Assembly: GCF_963678795.1 (NCBI RefSeq)
Contig: NZ_OY787453.1
Location: forward strand, 124,001 to 188,000
Origin: an uncultured Methanoregula sp.
GTDB taxonomy: Archaea > Halobacteriota > Methanomicrobia > Methanomicrobiales > Methanospirillaceae
DNA: 64,000 bases
Reading direction: 5' to 3'
Shown in pieces: positions 38,631 through 46,881 of the stretch. Within the stretch, counting starts at the first letter, position 1. Each line of letters begins with the position of its first letter. The notes below the pieces were generated by a model. That model saw only the letters and a list, made by a program, of their open reading frames with translations. It did no database searches and was not told where the DNA came from. Position numbers and translations under genes: made by a program.

Positions 38631-39308
38631 TTATACCTTCCGTGCCACCGTGACAATGAATGTCCGGTTCTTGTAAACCACGTCCACATCGGAGAACCCG
38701 GCTTCATTCAGCCACGCAAGCTGTACGGACAACTTCTCGTTCCGGTCAAGAGTGTCCCGGCGCTTCAGGATCTCTGCATGCTGCGCCTCCGACATCGGGC
38801 CGCTTTTCAGGAACACGTTCCAGTAGTCCATGTACCGTTCCCGGAAGTACAGGGTTTCCCCGTCAGCCTGGTCTGCATTGACAAACATCCCTCCCGGAAC
38901 GAGGGCGTCATGGATCCGGTGGAAGAGCTGCCGCTTGTCCTCCGGCGCGAGGTGGTGAATGGAGAGGGCCGAGCAGACGATATCGTACGGCCCCCCGAGA
39001 TCGGCCCGGCTGTAATCACAGGTAACGTACCGTGTGCCCGGCCGGGCGGCAAACCGCTTCTTCGCCATATCCAGCATATTCTCGGCTATGTCCATCAGGG
39101 TAAGGTGGGCATCCGGGAATTTCTGCAGGACAAACGCACTCATGAGGCCGGTGCCTGCACCGATATCGAGAATCTCCGGGTCCGGATCTTCCGATTCCAT
39201 GGCCCAGATCGCAGCCCCGTAATACTGGCTCAGATCCGGAATAATGTACTCGCGCTGGGTATCGTACTCCTGTGCAAACCGGTTGAATGCCTGTCGTATG
39301 TGATCCAG
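38631..39308 (-). CDS. Class I SAM-dependent methyltransferase, non-canonical start suspected
   Basis: This protein has the SAM-binding motif I ILDIGAGTGLMSAFV, the second-strand acidic residue in LTLMDIAENML, and the central DIVCSALSIHHL. The first ATG is at 39200, but the 36 codons before it translate to a typical methyltransferase N-terminus (IRQAFNRFAQEYDTQR...). No ATG, GTG or TTG precedes them. A strong ribosome binding site (ggaggg, 39315-39320) lies six bases before CTG at 39308, so CTG, or ATT at 39311, is the likely start. The substrate is unknown. Confidence 0.8.
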   Translation of the reverse strand: MDHIRQAFNRFAQEYDTQREYIIPDLSQYYGAAIWAMESEDPDPEILDIGAGTGLMSAFVLQKFPDAHLTLMDIAENMLDMAKKRFAARPGTRYVTCDYSRADLGGPYDIVCSALSIHHLAPEDKRQLFHRIHDALVPGGMFVNADQADGETLYFRERYMDYWNVFLKSGPMSEAQHAEILKRRDTLDRNEKLSVQLAWLNEAGFSDVDVVYKNRTFIVTVARKV

Positions 39309-39346
39309 AATAATCCCTCCATTACCCTGCAGTTCAGTAACAGGTA

Positions 39347-40120
39347 TCAGGGCTTTGGCTTCTTCTCTTTTATGGAAACGAGCACCGCGAGAAGTCTCTC
39401 ATGATCGTCCTTGACAGGGCGGACCGTAATACTCACTTTCCGGCGCTTGGATGTCGTTGTTACAACCGAGGTGTTTGAATCGTAATTGACGCCGGCCATC
39501 TGCCGGGATGCCTCATCGACGGGATCCTTGAGTTCCTCATCGTTCATGTCGTTCAACATCATAAAGACCTCCCGCCAGTGTTTCATGAGGATCTGTTCCT
39601 CAGGAATATCGAAGAACCAGGCAGCGTAAGGATTGAAAAAGATGATCCGGCCCCGCTTGTCCGTGATGAAGATCGCTTCGAGAGCTTCCATAATCTTTTT
39701 CGGGTCGCCGGCAGGGTGACGACGTTCGAGGGTCTTGCACCGGTTGCCGTGATTGTAGATAGCGAGATCCACATTTGTTGAGATCTCGAGCATAGTGAAC
39801 GGCTTGAAGATGATCCCGTACGGCTGCGAGTACTTGGCGCGTTCGAACAGTTCTTCTTCCGACATAGCCGTGATGAAGATGATCGGATACTGGAAGAGCT
39901 GGAAGATGTAGTGGGCCGCGTCCAGGCCGTCCATCTCCCCGGCAAGGCTGACATCCATGATGACCAGGTCGGGATTCAGTTCTGCAGCCCGGAGAATAGA
40001 TTCCTCTCCTGATGCAACGACCCCGACGACATGATACCCTTTCTTCTGGAGCATGATCGAGATGAGCTTGGTGATGATGGGGTCATCATCGACAATCAGG
40101 ATGCGGGAGGGCTGGGACAT
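39347..40120 (-). CDS. Response regulator with PAS domain
   Basis: This 257-residue protein starts with a receiver domain (about residues 5-120): ILIVDDDPIITKL gives the acidic pocket, VIMDVSL the phosphoacceptor Asp, FITAMSE the Thr and IIFKPF the Lys. A PAS domain follows (about 140-250, ALEAIFITDKRGRIIFFNPYAAWFF). There is no DNA-binding or output enzyme domain, so it probably relays signal by protein contacts, possibly with orphan kinases such as those at 11.6 and 26.9 kb. The pairing is inference. Confidence 0.9.
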   Translation of the reverse strand: MSQPSRILIVDDDPIITKLISIMLQKKGYHVVGVVASGEESILRAAELNPDLVIMDVSLAGEMDGLDAAHYIFQLFQYPIIFITAMSEEELFERAKYSQPYGIIFKPFTMLEISTNVDLAIYNHGNRCKTLERRHPAGDPKKIMEALEAIFITDKRGRIIFFNPYAAWFFDIPEEQILMKHWREVFMMLNDMNDEELKDPVDEASRQMAGVNYDSNTSVVTTTSKRRKVSITVRPVKDDHERLLAVLVSIKEKKPKP

Positions 40121-40261
40121 GAATTACCTGTTCTTCCGGGAATTGTTGCTAATTTTATCGCAGGGGTTTTAATACCTTGGTTCCGGGCGGTACTGGTTAT
40201 GAAGATAAAATGGTGATGCCGGGAAACCGGGCCGGATCAGGCGATCTTCTCCATCGCGGGC

Positions 40262-41683
40262 CTATGCCTCGAAGGATCCGAGTCTGGACTGGAATGTGCT
40301 GTCAAGGAAATCGACCTTGCAGGGCCGGGCCTGTTCGCCGTCTATGGGCAGCGGGTAGCAGCCGGTGAGGCAGCCGGTACAGAGATCCTCCCGCTCAAAT
40401 CCGATTGCCTCGACGAGTGCATCGAGGGAAATATGGTGGAGCGTTGTTGCCGTGATGCTGTGCCGGACCTCGTCTTCGATCTTGTCACTCGCGATCAGCT
40501 CCTCGCGGGTTGGCATATCCACGCCAAGGTAGCAGGGAGCCTTGATGGCCGGGGAACCGATCCGCATGTGGACCTCGCGGGCTCCCGCCTCCCTCATCAT
40601 CTCGATGATCCTTTTCGATGTGGTGCCCCGCACGATGCTGTCGTCCACCAGCACAACCGACTTGTTTTTGAGGTGTGCCGGGATCGGGTTGAGTTTGATC
40701 CGGACTGCCTTCTCCCGCTCCTTCTGGGTGGGCATGATGAATGTCCGGCCCATGTACCGGTTCTTCATGAGGGATTCCACGAACGGGATGCCGGACCCTT
40801 CCGCGTACCCGATGGCATACGCGGTCCCGGAATCGGGGACCGAACAGACCGAGTCCGCCCTGACCGGGTCTTCTTCAAAGAGCTTATGGCCGATCTGCCG
40901 CCGGACATCGTAGACAAGCACACCATCGATGATCGCATCGGCCCGGGCAAAATAGATGTACTCGAAGATGCAGTGGGCACGTTTGCCGGCAACTGCCACC
41001 TGCGTGCAGCGGATACCCTCGGAATCGATCCGGATCAGTTCGCCGGGTTTCACGTCCCGGAGGAATTTTGCGCTCAGGGCATCGACGGCCACACTCTCTG
41101 ATGCCACCATGTACCCGTTCTCGGTCTTCCCGATACAGAACGGCTTGATGCCCAGCGGGTCCCGGAACGCATAGATGATCCCGTCGAACATCATCACAAC
41201 GGAATAGGAACCAAGCAGCCTGCGCATGCAGATCCGGACCGCATCCTCCACGCAGCCCGACCTGCCGATCTCGTCCATGAGGATCTTGGCGATGACTTCC
41301 GTATCGGTCGTCGTGGTGAAGATCTGGCCGGCCTGTTCGTACTCGGCCCGGATCTCGCAGGTGTTGACAAGGTTCCCATTGTGGGCGAGGGAGATGAAAT
41401 GCTCCTTGAACTGGAAGTTCAGGGGCTGGATATTCTCGGGAAGATTGGCCCCGGTCGTCGGGTACCGGACATGACCGATCCCGGCAGTGCCGTGCAGATC
41501 GGATAAAACAGACGGGGAAAAGACATCGGCAACCAGACCATTCCCCTTGAACTTGTGGAGGTTGGTGCCGTCAAAAGTTGATATTCCGGCGCTCTCCTGA
41601 CCACGATGCTGGAGAGCGTACAGCGCATAATAGAGCTGAATTGATACACCGCCAGCATCCACGATGCCAACGATACCACACAT
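40262..41683 (-). CDS. purF: Amidophosphoribosyltransferase
   Basis: PurF makes phosphoribosylamine from PRPP and glutamine, the first step of purine synthesis. The 473-residue protein begins MCGIVGIVD, with Cys2 as the glutaminase nucleophile and no propeptide. The PRPP loop is VVLVDDSIVRGTTSKRI. A CxxCxxxC segment (LCTGCLTGCYP) near the C-terminus fits the Fe-S ligands of the B. subtilis-type enzyme. It is the last gene of a minus-strand unit after LSm and eL37 (gaps 13 and 9 bp). Confidence 0.97.
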   Translation of the reverse strand: MCGIVGIVDAGGVSIQLYYALYALQHRGQESAGISTFDGTNLHKFKGNGLVADVFSPSVLSDLHGTAGIGHVRYPTTGANLPENIQPLNFQFKEHFISLAHNGNLVNTCEIRAEYEQAGQIFTTTTDTEVIAKILMDEIGRSGCVEDAVRICMRRLLGSYSVVMMFDGIIYAFRDPLGIKPFCIGKTENGYMVASESVAVDALSAKFLRDVKPGELIRIDSEGIRCTQVAVAGKRAHCIFEYIYFARADAIIDGVLVYDVRRQIGHKLFEEDPVRADSVCSVPDSGTAYAIGYAEGSGIPFVESLMKNRYMGRTFIMPTQKEREKAVRIKLNPIPAHLKNKSVVLVDDSIVRGTTSKRIIEMMREAGAREVHMRIGSPAIKAPCYLGVDMPTREELIASDKIEDEVRHSITATTLHHISLDALVEAIGFEREDLCTGCLTGCYPLPIDGEQARPCKVDFLDSTFQSRLGSFEA

Positions 41684-41692
41684 GATGAAACT

Positions 41693-41875
41693 CTAATGCG
41701 TCGGGATTTTTGGTCGCTTGTTGTTCCACTTGTTGCTGATCATCTTTGTGCTTCTGCCAAAACCGCAGGCAGAGCAGACTTTCTTCTGGGCATGGAACGA
41801 GATCTTCCCACAGCGCCGGCAGGCGATGTGCGTGAACTTGTTCATTTTTCCCATTGATGGAGTGCCTTTTGACAT
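41693..41875 (-). CDS. Ribosomal protein eL37
   Basis: This 60-residue large-subunit ribosomal protein has a four-cysteine zinc finger (CRRCG and CSACGFG) and the basic C-terminus typical of eL37 (FGRSTKM...NNKRPK). In archaea it commonly follows an LSm gene, as here with 13 bp spacing. Its start [10 protein letters not shown] is the usual one. Confidence 0.96.
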   Translation of the reverse strand: MSKGTPSMGKMNKFTHIACRRCGKISFHAQKKVCSACGFGRSTKMISNKWNNKRPKIPTH

Positions 41876-41888
41876 GTTACTTCACACC

Positions 41889-42131
<243 letters not shown>

Positions 42132-42281
42132 TTACCATCGCTCTGGAGTAATATATGTGTGTGAGCAGGTTACTTAAACATACCGTAGATCCGTGCGGGC
42201 AAATACTTTTGGATCTTTTCCTGACCCGTTATCGCATGCAAATTTTTTTCACCCGTGCAGTATGAATATAGAAGCAACACC

Positions 42282-42779
42282 ATGAAAAAGATCGTTGTCA
42301 AGAAACGCCATTCCGTCCGAAAAAGCCAGGGTGCTGACCTGCTCTTACGGCTCTCGGAACAGATCGGAGAGTCGGCTGCACTCTTTCGCGCGGATATGAT
42401 CGAGGTGCTCGAGACCAACGCGGATATCTCACTTTTTATGGTTGGCAAGAAGCCGTTTCTTATGGACAATGGCACGTGGGTGTTTCCCACGCTCAAAGGT
42501 GCCGTCCAGTTGCCGTTCCCTGAGCGCCGGGTGACCGTGGATGGGGGGGCAATTCCCTATGTAGTAAACGGAGCGGACATCATGCGCCCCGGCATAGTTT
42601 CGGTGACCGATGACGTGAAGGCCGGTTGCCCGGTCCAGATTGTTGATGAGCGGCACGGTAAGCCGCTGGCCATCGGGATTGCCCTCCTGGACGCGCCCGA
42701 GATGCGTGCCAGTACGGCAGGCAAGATGGTCAAAAAGTTCCATCACGTCGGTGACGAGATCTGGAACATGGAATTCTGA
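42282..42779 (+). CDS. PUA domain RNA-binding protein (MCT-1-like)
   Basis: This 165-residue protein has an N-terminal region like archaeal MCT-1/PUA proteins (KKIVVKKRHSVRKSQ...) and a C-terminal PUA domain (about 85-160, VDGGAIPYVVNGADIMRPGI...). PUA domains bind RNA; these proteins are linked to translation or tRNA modification, but the exact role is not known. The start is ATG 42282; GTG 42255 adds nine unlikely residues. It diverges from LSm. Confidence 0.85.
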   Translation: MKKIVVKKRHSVRKSQGADLLLRLSEQIGESAALFRADMIEVLETNADISLFMVGKKPFLMDNGTWVFPTLKGAVQLPFPERRVTVDGGAIPYVVNGADIMRPGIVSVTDDVKAGCPVQIVDERHGKPLAIGIALLDAPEMRASTAGKMVKKFHHVGDEIWNMEF

Positions 42780-42870
42780 TATGTTCCGGCCCATGCAATG
42801 GTGCATAAAACCGCCTTTTTTCCCCATTTTTTTGGCTGAAATGGCATCCCGGCGGTTTCGAAATAGATAC

Positions 42871-42879
42871 TATTAAATA
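42871..42879 (+). promoter_or_regulatory. TATA box of sepF
   Basis: The sequence tattaaata lies about 27 bases before the ATG at 42902, preceded by a cgaaat BRE-like element (42860-42865). This spacing predicts transcription starting at or near the start codon, that is, a leaderless mRNA. Confidence 0.65.
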
Positions 42880-42901
42880 ATTTTCATCATACAGTTTTTT
42901 T

Positions 42902-43267
42902 ATGGTTAAGATCATAGACACCCTTCTTGGAAAAAGTGCCGCGAGTTCGGACGATGACTATATGGAACTCGACCTCGCATCCTACGAGGAACGCTCTGCC
43001 GGATCCCCCGCCCTCCTCGTGAAGATTGCAACAATCACCGACCTCAAAGACACACCCCGGGTCAAGGACGAGGTCTATTCCGGTAACATCGTCATTGTCG
43101 ATATCTCCCGGCTGAAGATGGACAAGATCTCTTACGAGCGTGTCCTGAAAGACTTGAAAGAAGTGGCAAAAGATGTCAACGGCGACATCATCGGCCTTGG
43201 CGACCAGCGCTATGTTGTCTTAACCCCCATGTCGGTCAAGATCTCGCGCGACAAGATCGGTGGATAA
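42902..43267 (+). CDS. sepF: Archaeal cell division protein SepF
   Basis: SepF anchors FtsZ to the membrane in archaea that lack FtsA. The 121-residue protein has an amphipathic N-terminus (MVKIIDTLLGK, the membrane-binding helix) and the SepF core domain (about 35-118; IVIVDISRLKMDK and DVNGDIIGLGDQRYVVLTP are the recognisable blocks). It overlaps the next gene by 8 bp. No ftsZ is in the window. Confidence 0.93.
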   Translation: MVKIIDTLLGKSAASSDDDYMELDLASYEERSAGSPALLVKIATITDLKDTPRVKDEVYSGNIVIVDISRLKMDKISYERVLKDLKEVAKDVNGDIIGLGDQRYVVLTPMSVKISRDKIGG

Positions 43268-43793
43268 TCCCGTGGAGACAAGAGTTCCGGGTCCGTGTCC
43301 GTATTGCAATACTGAAATAGAATACCTGTATAAGACAGAAAATATTCCCTATTTTTCTGATATTCTTATCATCTCCGCTGTCTGCAGCTCGTGTGGTTAT
43401 AAGTACGTGGATACCCAGCTGCTCAAACACGGGGATCCCGCCCGGTATACGCTCCCGATCAGCACTGCGGAGGATCTTGACATACGGGTTATCCGGAGCA
43501 TGAGTGCCAGCATCGAGATCCCCGAGCTCGGTGTCCGGATCGACCCTGGCCCCAGATGCGAGGGTTTTGTCTCGAACGTTGAAGGGGTGCTCGACCGTAT
43601 CGAGCAGGTGGTCAAAGGGGCATTCCTGTGGGGTACGGATGAAGAAAAAGAGAATGCTGCCCTGCTCATTGCCGATATCGCCCGGGTGAAAGCCGGCCTC
43701 TGCCCGGTCACGCTGATAGTCGAAGACCCGAGCGGGAACAGCATGATTGTTGCAGACAATACGGTAAAAGAACCGTATGTGCCGGAAGAGTGA
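43260..43793 (+). CDS. ZPR1-family zinc finger protein
   Basis: This 177-residue protein has a four-cysteine zinc finger (PCPYC...CSSCGY) followed by the ZPR1 core (about 45-165, including STAEDLDIRVIRSMSASIEIPELGVRI). Eukaryotic ZPR1 works in translation-factor folding; the archaeal function is not established. The GTG at 43260 overlaps the stop of sepF, which suggests coupled translation; a GTG at 43272 is an alternative start. Confidence 0.9.
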   Translation: MDNPVETRVPGPCPYCNTEIEYLYKTENIPYFSDILIISAVCSSCGYKYVDTQLLKHGDPARYTLPISTAEDLDIRVIRSMSASIEIPELGVRIDPGPRCEGFVSNVEGVLDRIEQVVKGAFLWGTDEEKENAALLIADIARVKAGLCPVTLIVEDPSGNSMIVADNTVKEPYVPEE

Positions 43794-44271
43794 ATGAATA
43801 AAATCTCAATTTTGTTAATAATGAAAAAAATAGAAGATTGTATTTCTATTCACGAATTTTTTCCAGAATTGTTGTAGTTTTTTCCGAAATTGATGTAGTA
43901 AGTGTTAACGATAATGTATTATTTTGCTTTTTTTCATAAGAAACATATTACTTTCAGGTGAAAATGGTATGATAATTCTTACGCACCCTCCCGGAATATG
44001 GATGTTTATCGCAATTGGATCAGGTGTGTTGGTACTTGCCTAAGTTATATTACGAAAATGAGTCGGAGATTTCGAATAGTTTTTTTAAAAATCTGCAACT
44101 GAACGCCCTTTGGGGCTTTACCCCGCCGCTGCGGCCCCCCAATTACGAAAACGACGTATTACCGGTTGAATTGAATAAATAAATCCGAAGATACCTTCCC
44201 AAATCCCCCGCGGGGCGCCCTTCGGGGCGGCGGCTGGCATCGCAAAGCTATCAAATTTCTCTTAACCCTGC
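43794..44271. other. AT-rich intergenic region with two GC hairpins
   Basis: This 478-bp gap is AT-rich up to about 44095. It contains the taagtgttaac(g)ataa motif at 43899-43915 shared with 29888, a possible tiny gene (43969-44043), and two GC-rich hairpins: gccc-tttg-gggc at 44105-44116 and cgccc-ttcg-gggcg at 44216-44229. The second has a UUCG-type loop and may end the convergent LamG-protein transcript. Confidence 0.45.
43969..44043 (+). CDS. Possible 24-residue hydrophobic peptide
   Basis: The reading frame ATG 43969 to TAA 44043 encodes a peptide with a short polar start (MIILTHPPG) and a hydrophobic helix (IWMFIAIGSGVLVLA). An aggtga ribosome-binding-like sequence lies about eight bases upstream. 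It might be a small membrane protein. Coding status is uncertain because of the short length. Confidence 0.25.
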   Translation: MIILTHPPGIWMFIAIGSGVLVLA

Positions 44272-45573
44272 TTATTTCTGCTGCTTACTTCTCCGGTGCA
44301 GCCAGATGATGACAAGAAGGATCGCGATCAGGGTTGCCCATGATGCCGAATAGATAACGATAATCGGGTTGGCGAGAATATTCGCTGGAGAGATGGCCGC
44401 AATAGACGGGGGCGGGGGGGTACGGCTGTCGAACCTGATATCCACCGTGCTCGGGAACCGGTCTTTCCCGTCAAAGTACTTCACCCGTACCGTGGCGTTC
44501 CCTGATGGTATGACCCCGCCAACCGGCCTGCTGTTGGTACTGGCAAAGGCGACAGACCTGTCGATCCTGCCCTTTTCATCCGCCATCTCGATATACCATG
44601 CATCGGGATAGGATGAGGAATATAGATCCCTGACCTGGACCTCAAGAGCAGAGCCCGGGGGAATCGTGACATTCCAGGTACCGGTCTCGTCCGTCCCGTT
44701 AAAGGTCAGAGTCCTGAATACGGATTCCCCCGTGCCAAGATGGATCGATCCCGAATGATATACGCATGCAGCGGCAGCATTCGTCAGGATCGGTTTTCCC
44801 ACGGGAGTTATGATATCACCGGGGGTGCAGCGGAGCCGGTCGTCAATAATCTCACCGGTGGTCTGTGCAACCGGATAGATCCTGACCTCATCGAGTCCTC
44901 CGCGTAAGAAGTGGGGGCAGACAAGCGACGGCTGATCGTATGTCCCGGCCTCCGCCCCGAGCAGGACATAGTTATTGTATTCGTAGTGAATCGGCCCTGA
45001 AGCATTAACCTGGTTCCGCAGGACGCCGTCAAGATAGATCTTTGAGGTTTTCCCGTTATATGTTCCGGCTACGTAATGCCACTGGTGGGGGGTGATACTC
45101 TCATGCTGGATCGGTACGGAGATCTCTCCAGGTCCCTGGAGATTAATGGTCCACCATAAATCATCCCCGTCTCCGAATCCAAGACGGTAACCCCCGTTGT
45201 TGTAACTCGATACGAGTGCCTGGGGGTCGAACGAGTCAGTGTAGAACCATGTCGAGACCGTGATCTCCTGTTCCGGGTGGTTTAAGGAACTGTACGGGAT
45301 ACTGATATAATCCCCGATACCATTGAAGAACATCGCCCTGCCGCATCCTTCATTATCAACCCGCTCTGCACCATGGATCGTACCGGATGATCCATGCCCG
45401 GAAAGATCGAATGCCGTCGCACTGCTGCCTTCGTTAAAGTTGAGATAAACACCCGGGTTTACGGTAGTATCGATCGTATTGCTGTAAGCGCACACGCTGC
45501 CTGTCAGGACACAAAAAAGAAAAGATACCACCAGTAGTTTTCCCATTACCTGCAGGGTCGGCACGGCGTTCAT
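44272..45573 (-). CDS. LamG/concanavalin-like domain surface protein
   Basis: This 433-residue exported protein has a signal peptide (about 10-29, LLVVSFLFCVLTGSVCA). A LamG-like jelly-roll domain (about 40-235) carries ALVSSYNNGGYRLGFGDGDDLWW and WHYVAGTYNGKTSKIYLDG, typical of LamG_3. A beta-rich C-terminal region and a final membrane helix (about 405-428) with a basic tail (RRSKQQK) follow. It probably binds a glycan or protein at the cell surface. The Met at residue 10 could be the start. Confidence 0.85.
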   Translation of the reverse strand: MNAVPTLQVMGKLLVVSFLFCVLTGSVCAYSNTIDTTVNPGVYLNFNEGSSATAFDLSGHGSSGTIHGAERVDNEGCGRAMFFNGIGDYISIPYSSLNHPEQEITVSTWFYTDSFDPQALVSSYNNGGYRLGFGDGDDLWWTINLQGPGEISVPIQHESITPHQWHYVAGTYNGKTSKIYLDGVLRNQVNASGPIHYEYNNYVLLGAEAGTYDQPSLVCPHFLRGGLDEVRIYPVAQTTGEIIDDRLRCTPGDIITPVGKPILTNAAAACVYHSGSIHLGTGESVFRTLTFNGTDETGTWNVTIPPGSALEVQVRDLYSSSYPDAWYIEMADEKGRIDRSVAFASTNSRPVGGVIPSGNATVRVKYFDGKDRFPSTVDIRFDSRTPPPPSIAAISPANILANPIIVIYSASWATLIAILLVIIWLHRRSKQQK

Positions 45574-45696
45574 ACGATCGGCTCAATGGTGTATTGGGGC
45601 TCGTCCAAAAAGAACATTGCGATAAGCCTGCGTGAATCCGGAACCACCTGCCCCGTCAAATACCATTAAGTATTTTCGAGCGTCATCTCCGGCATA

Positions 45697-46854
45697 ATGA
45701 CCCGCGTTACCGTCTACTCCACACAGAACTGCCCGTATTGCAGGATGGCAAAGGCATTCCTGGAAAAATACGGCGTACCCTACGAAAACATCGATGTCGG
45801 GGCCGATGATAAAGCGGCCCAGAAAATGATCGACCTTTCAGGCCAGCGTGGTGTCCCGGTCATCACGGTTGGGGACGAGGTCATAGTCGGGTTCGATGCC
45901 TCGCGGCTCAACGAGCTTTTCGGGGAGACCGTTGCTGACGAGGTCCTCGATGTCGTCATCATCGGAGCAGGACCGGCCGGCCTGACTGCAGGGATGTATT
46001 GTGCCCGCAAGATGCTCTCGACCCGGATCATCAGCGAGAATATCGGGGGCCAGGCACTCGAGTCATGGGCGATAGAGAACTACATGGGGTACCGGATGGT
46101 CACCGGAGAGGAGCTGATGAAGAAGTTCGAGGAGCAGGTCAGGACGCTCAACATCCGGCTCGATCTTGACCGGGTCACTGCCATCACGATGGAGGACGAT
46201 CTCTTTGTGATAAAGACGGTCTCGGATGTTATTCTTCGGGCAAAGGCCGTGATCCTCACGCAGGGCAACCGGCCGCGGAAACTGGGCGTGGCAAACGAGG
46301 AACAGTACCTGGGCCGGGGTCTCTCGATCTGCTCCACCTGTGACGGTCCGCTGTACAAGGGCAAGCGGGTGGCAATCGTCGGTGGCGGCAATTCGGCGCT
46401 CCAGACGGCTATTGAGATGAGCGAGATTGCATCATCGGTAAGCCTGATCGTCCGGAGCACGATCCGGGCCGACCCGGTCTATTCAGAGAAACTGAAAGGT
46501 AAGAAAAATATCACCGTTCACCCGGGCACCCATATCTCGGCTCTCCAGGGCGACAAGTTTCTCTCGGGAATCACCCTCAAAAACGAGAAGGGTCAGGAAC
46601 AGACGATCAGTCTTGACGGCGTCTTCATCGAGATTGGCTGGCTGCCCAACACGGACATGGTCGACGGGCTTGTTGCTCTCAATGATAAGAAAGAGATCAT
46701 TGTCGATATCAACGGGAAGACGAGCCTGCCGGGAGTATTTGCTGCCGGTGACGTGACGAATGTCAAGAGCAAGCAGATTATCATTGCCGCAGGAGACGGC
46801 GCGAAGGCTGCGCTCGAGGCATACGAATACCTGATGAAGACCTTCAAAAAATAA
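45697..46854 (+). CDS. Glutaredoxin-thioredoxin reductase fusion protein
   Basis: This 385-residue protein has an N-terminal glutaredoxin-like domain (about 1-78) with active site CPYCR, GVPVITVGDEVIVGFD and the NrdH/YfiG-like fold. A thioredoxin-disulfide reductase follows (about 83-385): FAD motif VVIIGAGPAGLTAG, NAD(P) motif VAIVGGGNSALQTA, and the redox-active CSTCDG. The C-terminal GVFAAGDVTN is also typical. Fusion would deliver electrons straight from the flavin centre to the glutaredoxin domain. Confidence 0.93.
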   Translation: MTRVTVYSTQNCPYCRMAKAFLEKYGVPYENIDVGADDKAAQKMIDLSGQRGVPVITVGDEVIVGFDASRLNELFGETVADEVLDVVIIGAGPAGLTAGMYCARKMLSTRIISENIGGQALESWAIENYMGYRMVTGEELMKKFEEQVRTLNIRLDLDRVTAITMEDDLFVIKTVSDVILRAKAVILTQGNRPRKLGVANEEQYLGRGLSICSTCDGPLYKGKRVAIVGGGNSALQTAIEMSEIASSVSLIVRSTIRADPVYSEKLKGKKNITVHPGTHISALQGDKFLSGITLKNEKGQEQTISLDGVFIEIGWLPNTDMVDGLVALNDKKEIIVDINGKTSLPGVFAAGDVTNVKSKQIIIAAGDGAKAALEAYEYLMKTFKK

Positions 46855-46881
46855 GAGCGGTTACGGGTTAGTTCCCGTGCT

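Noticed and set aside
38496..39404. 302-residue plus-strand frame
   Set aside because: It lies opposite the methyltransferase and shows no family motifs; the scpA remnant is in another frame.
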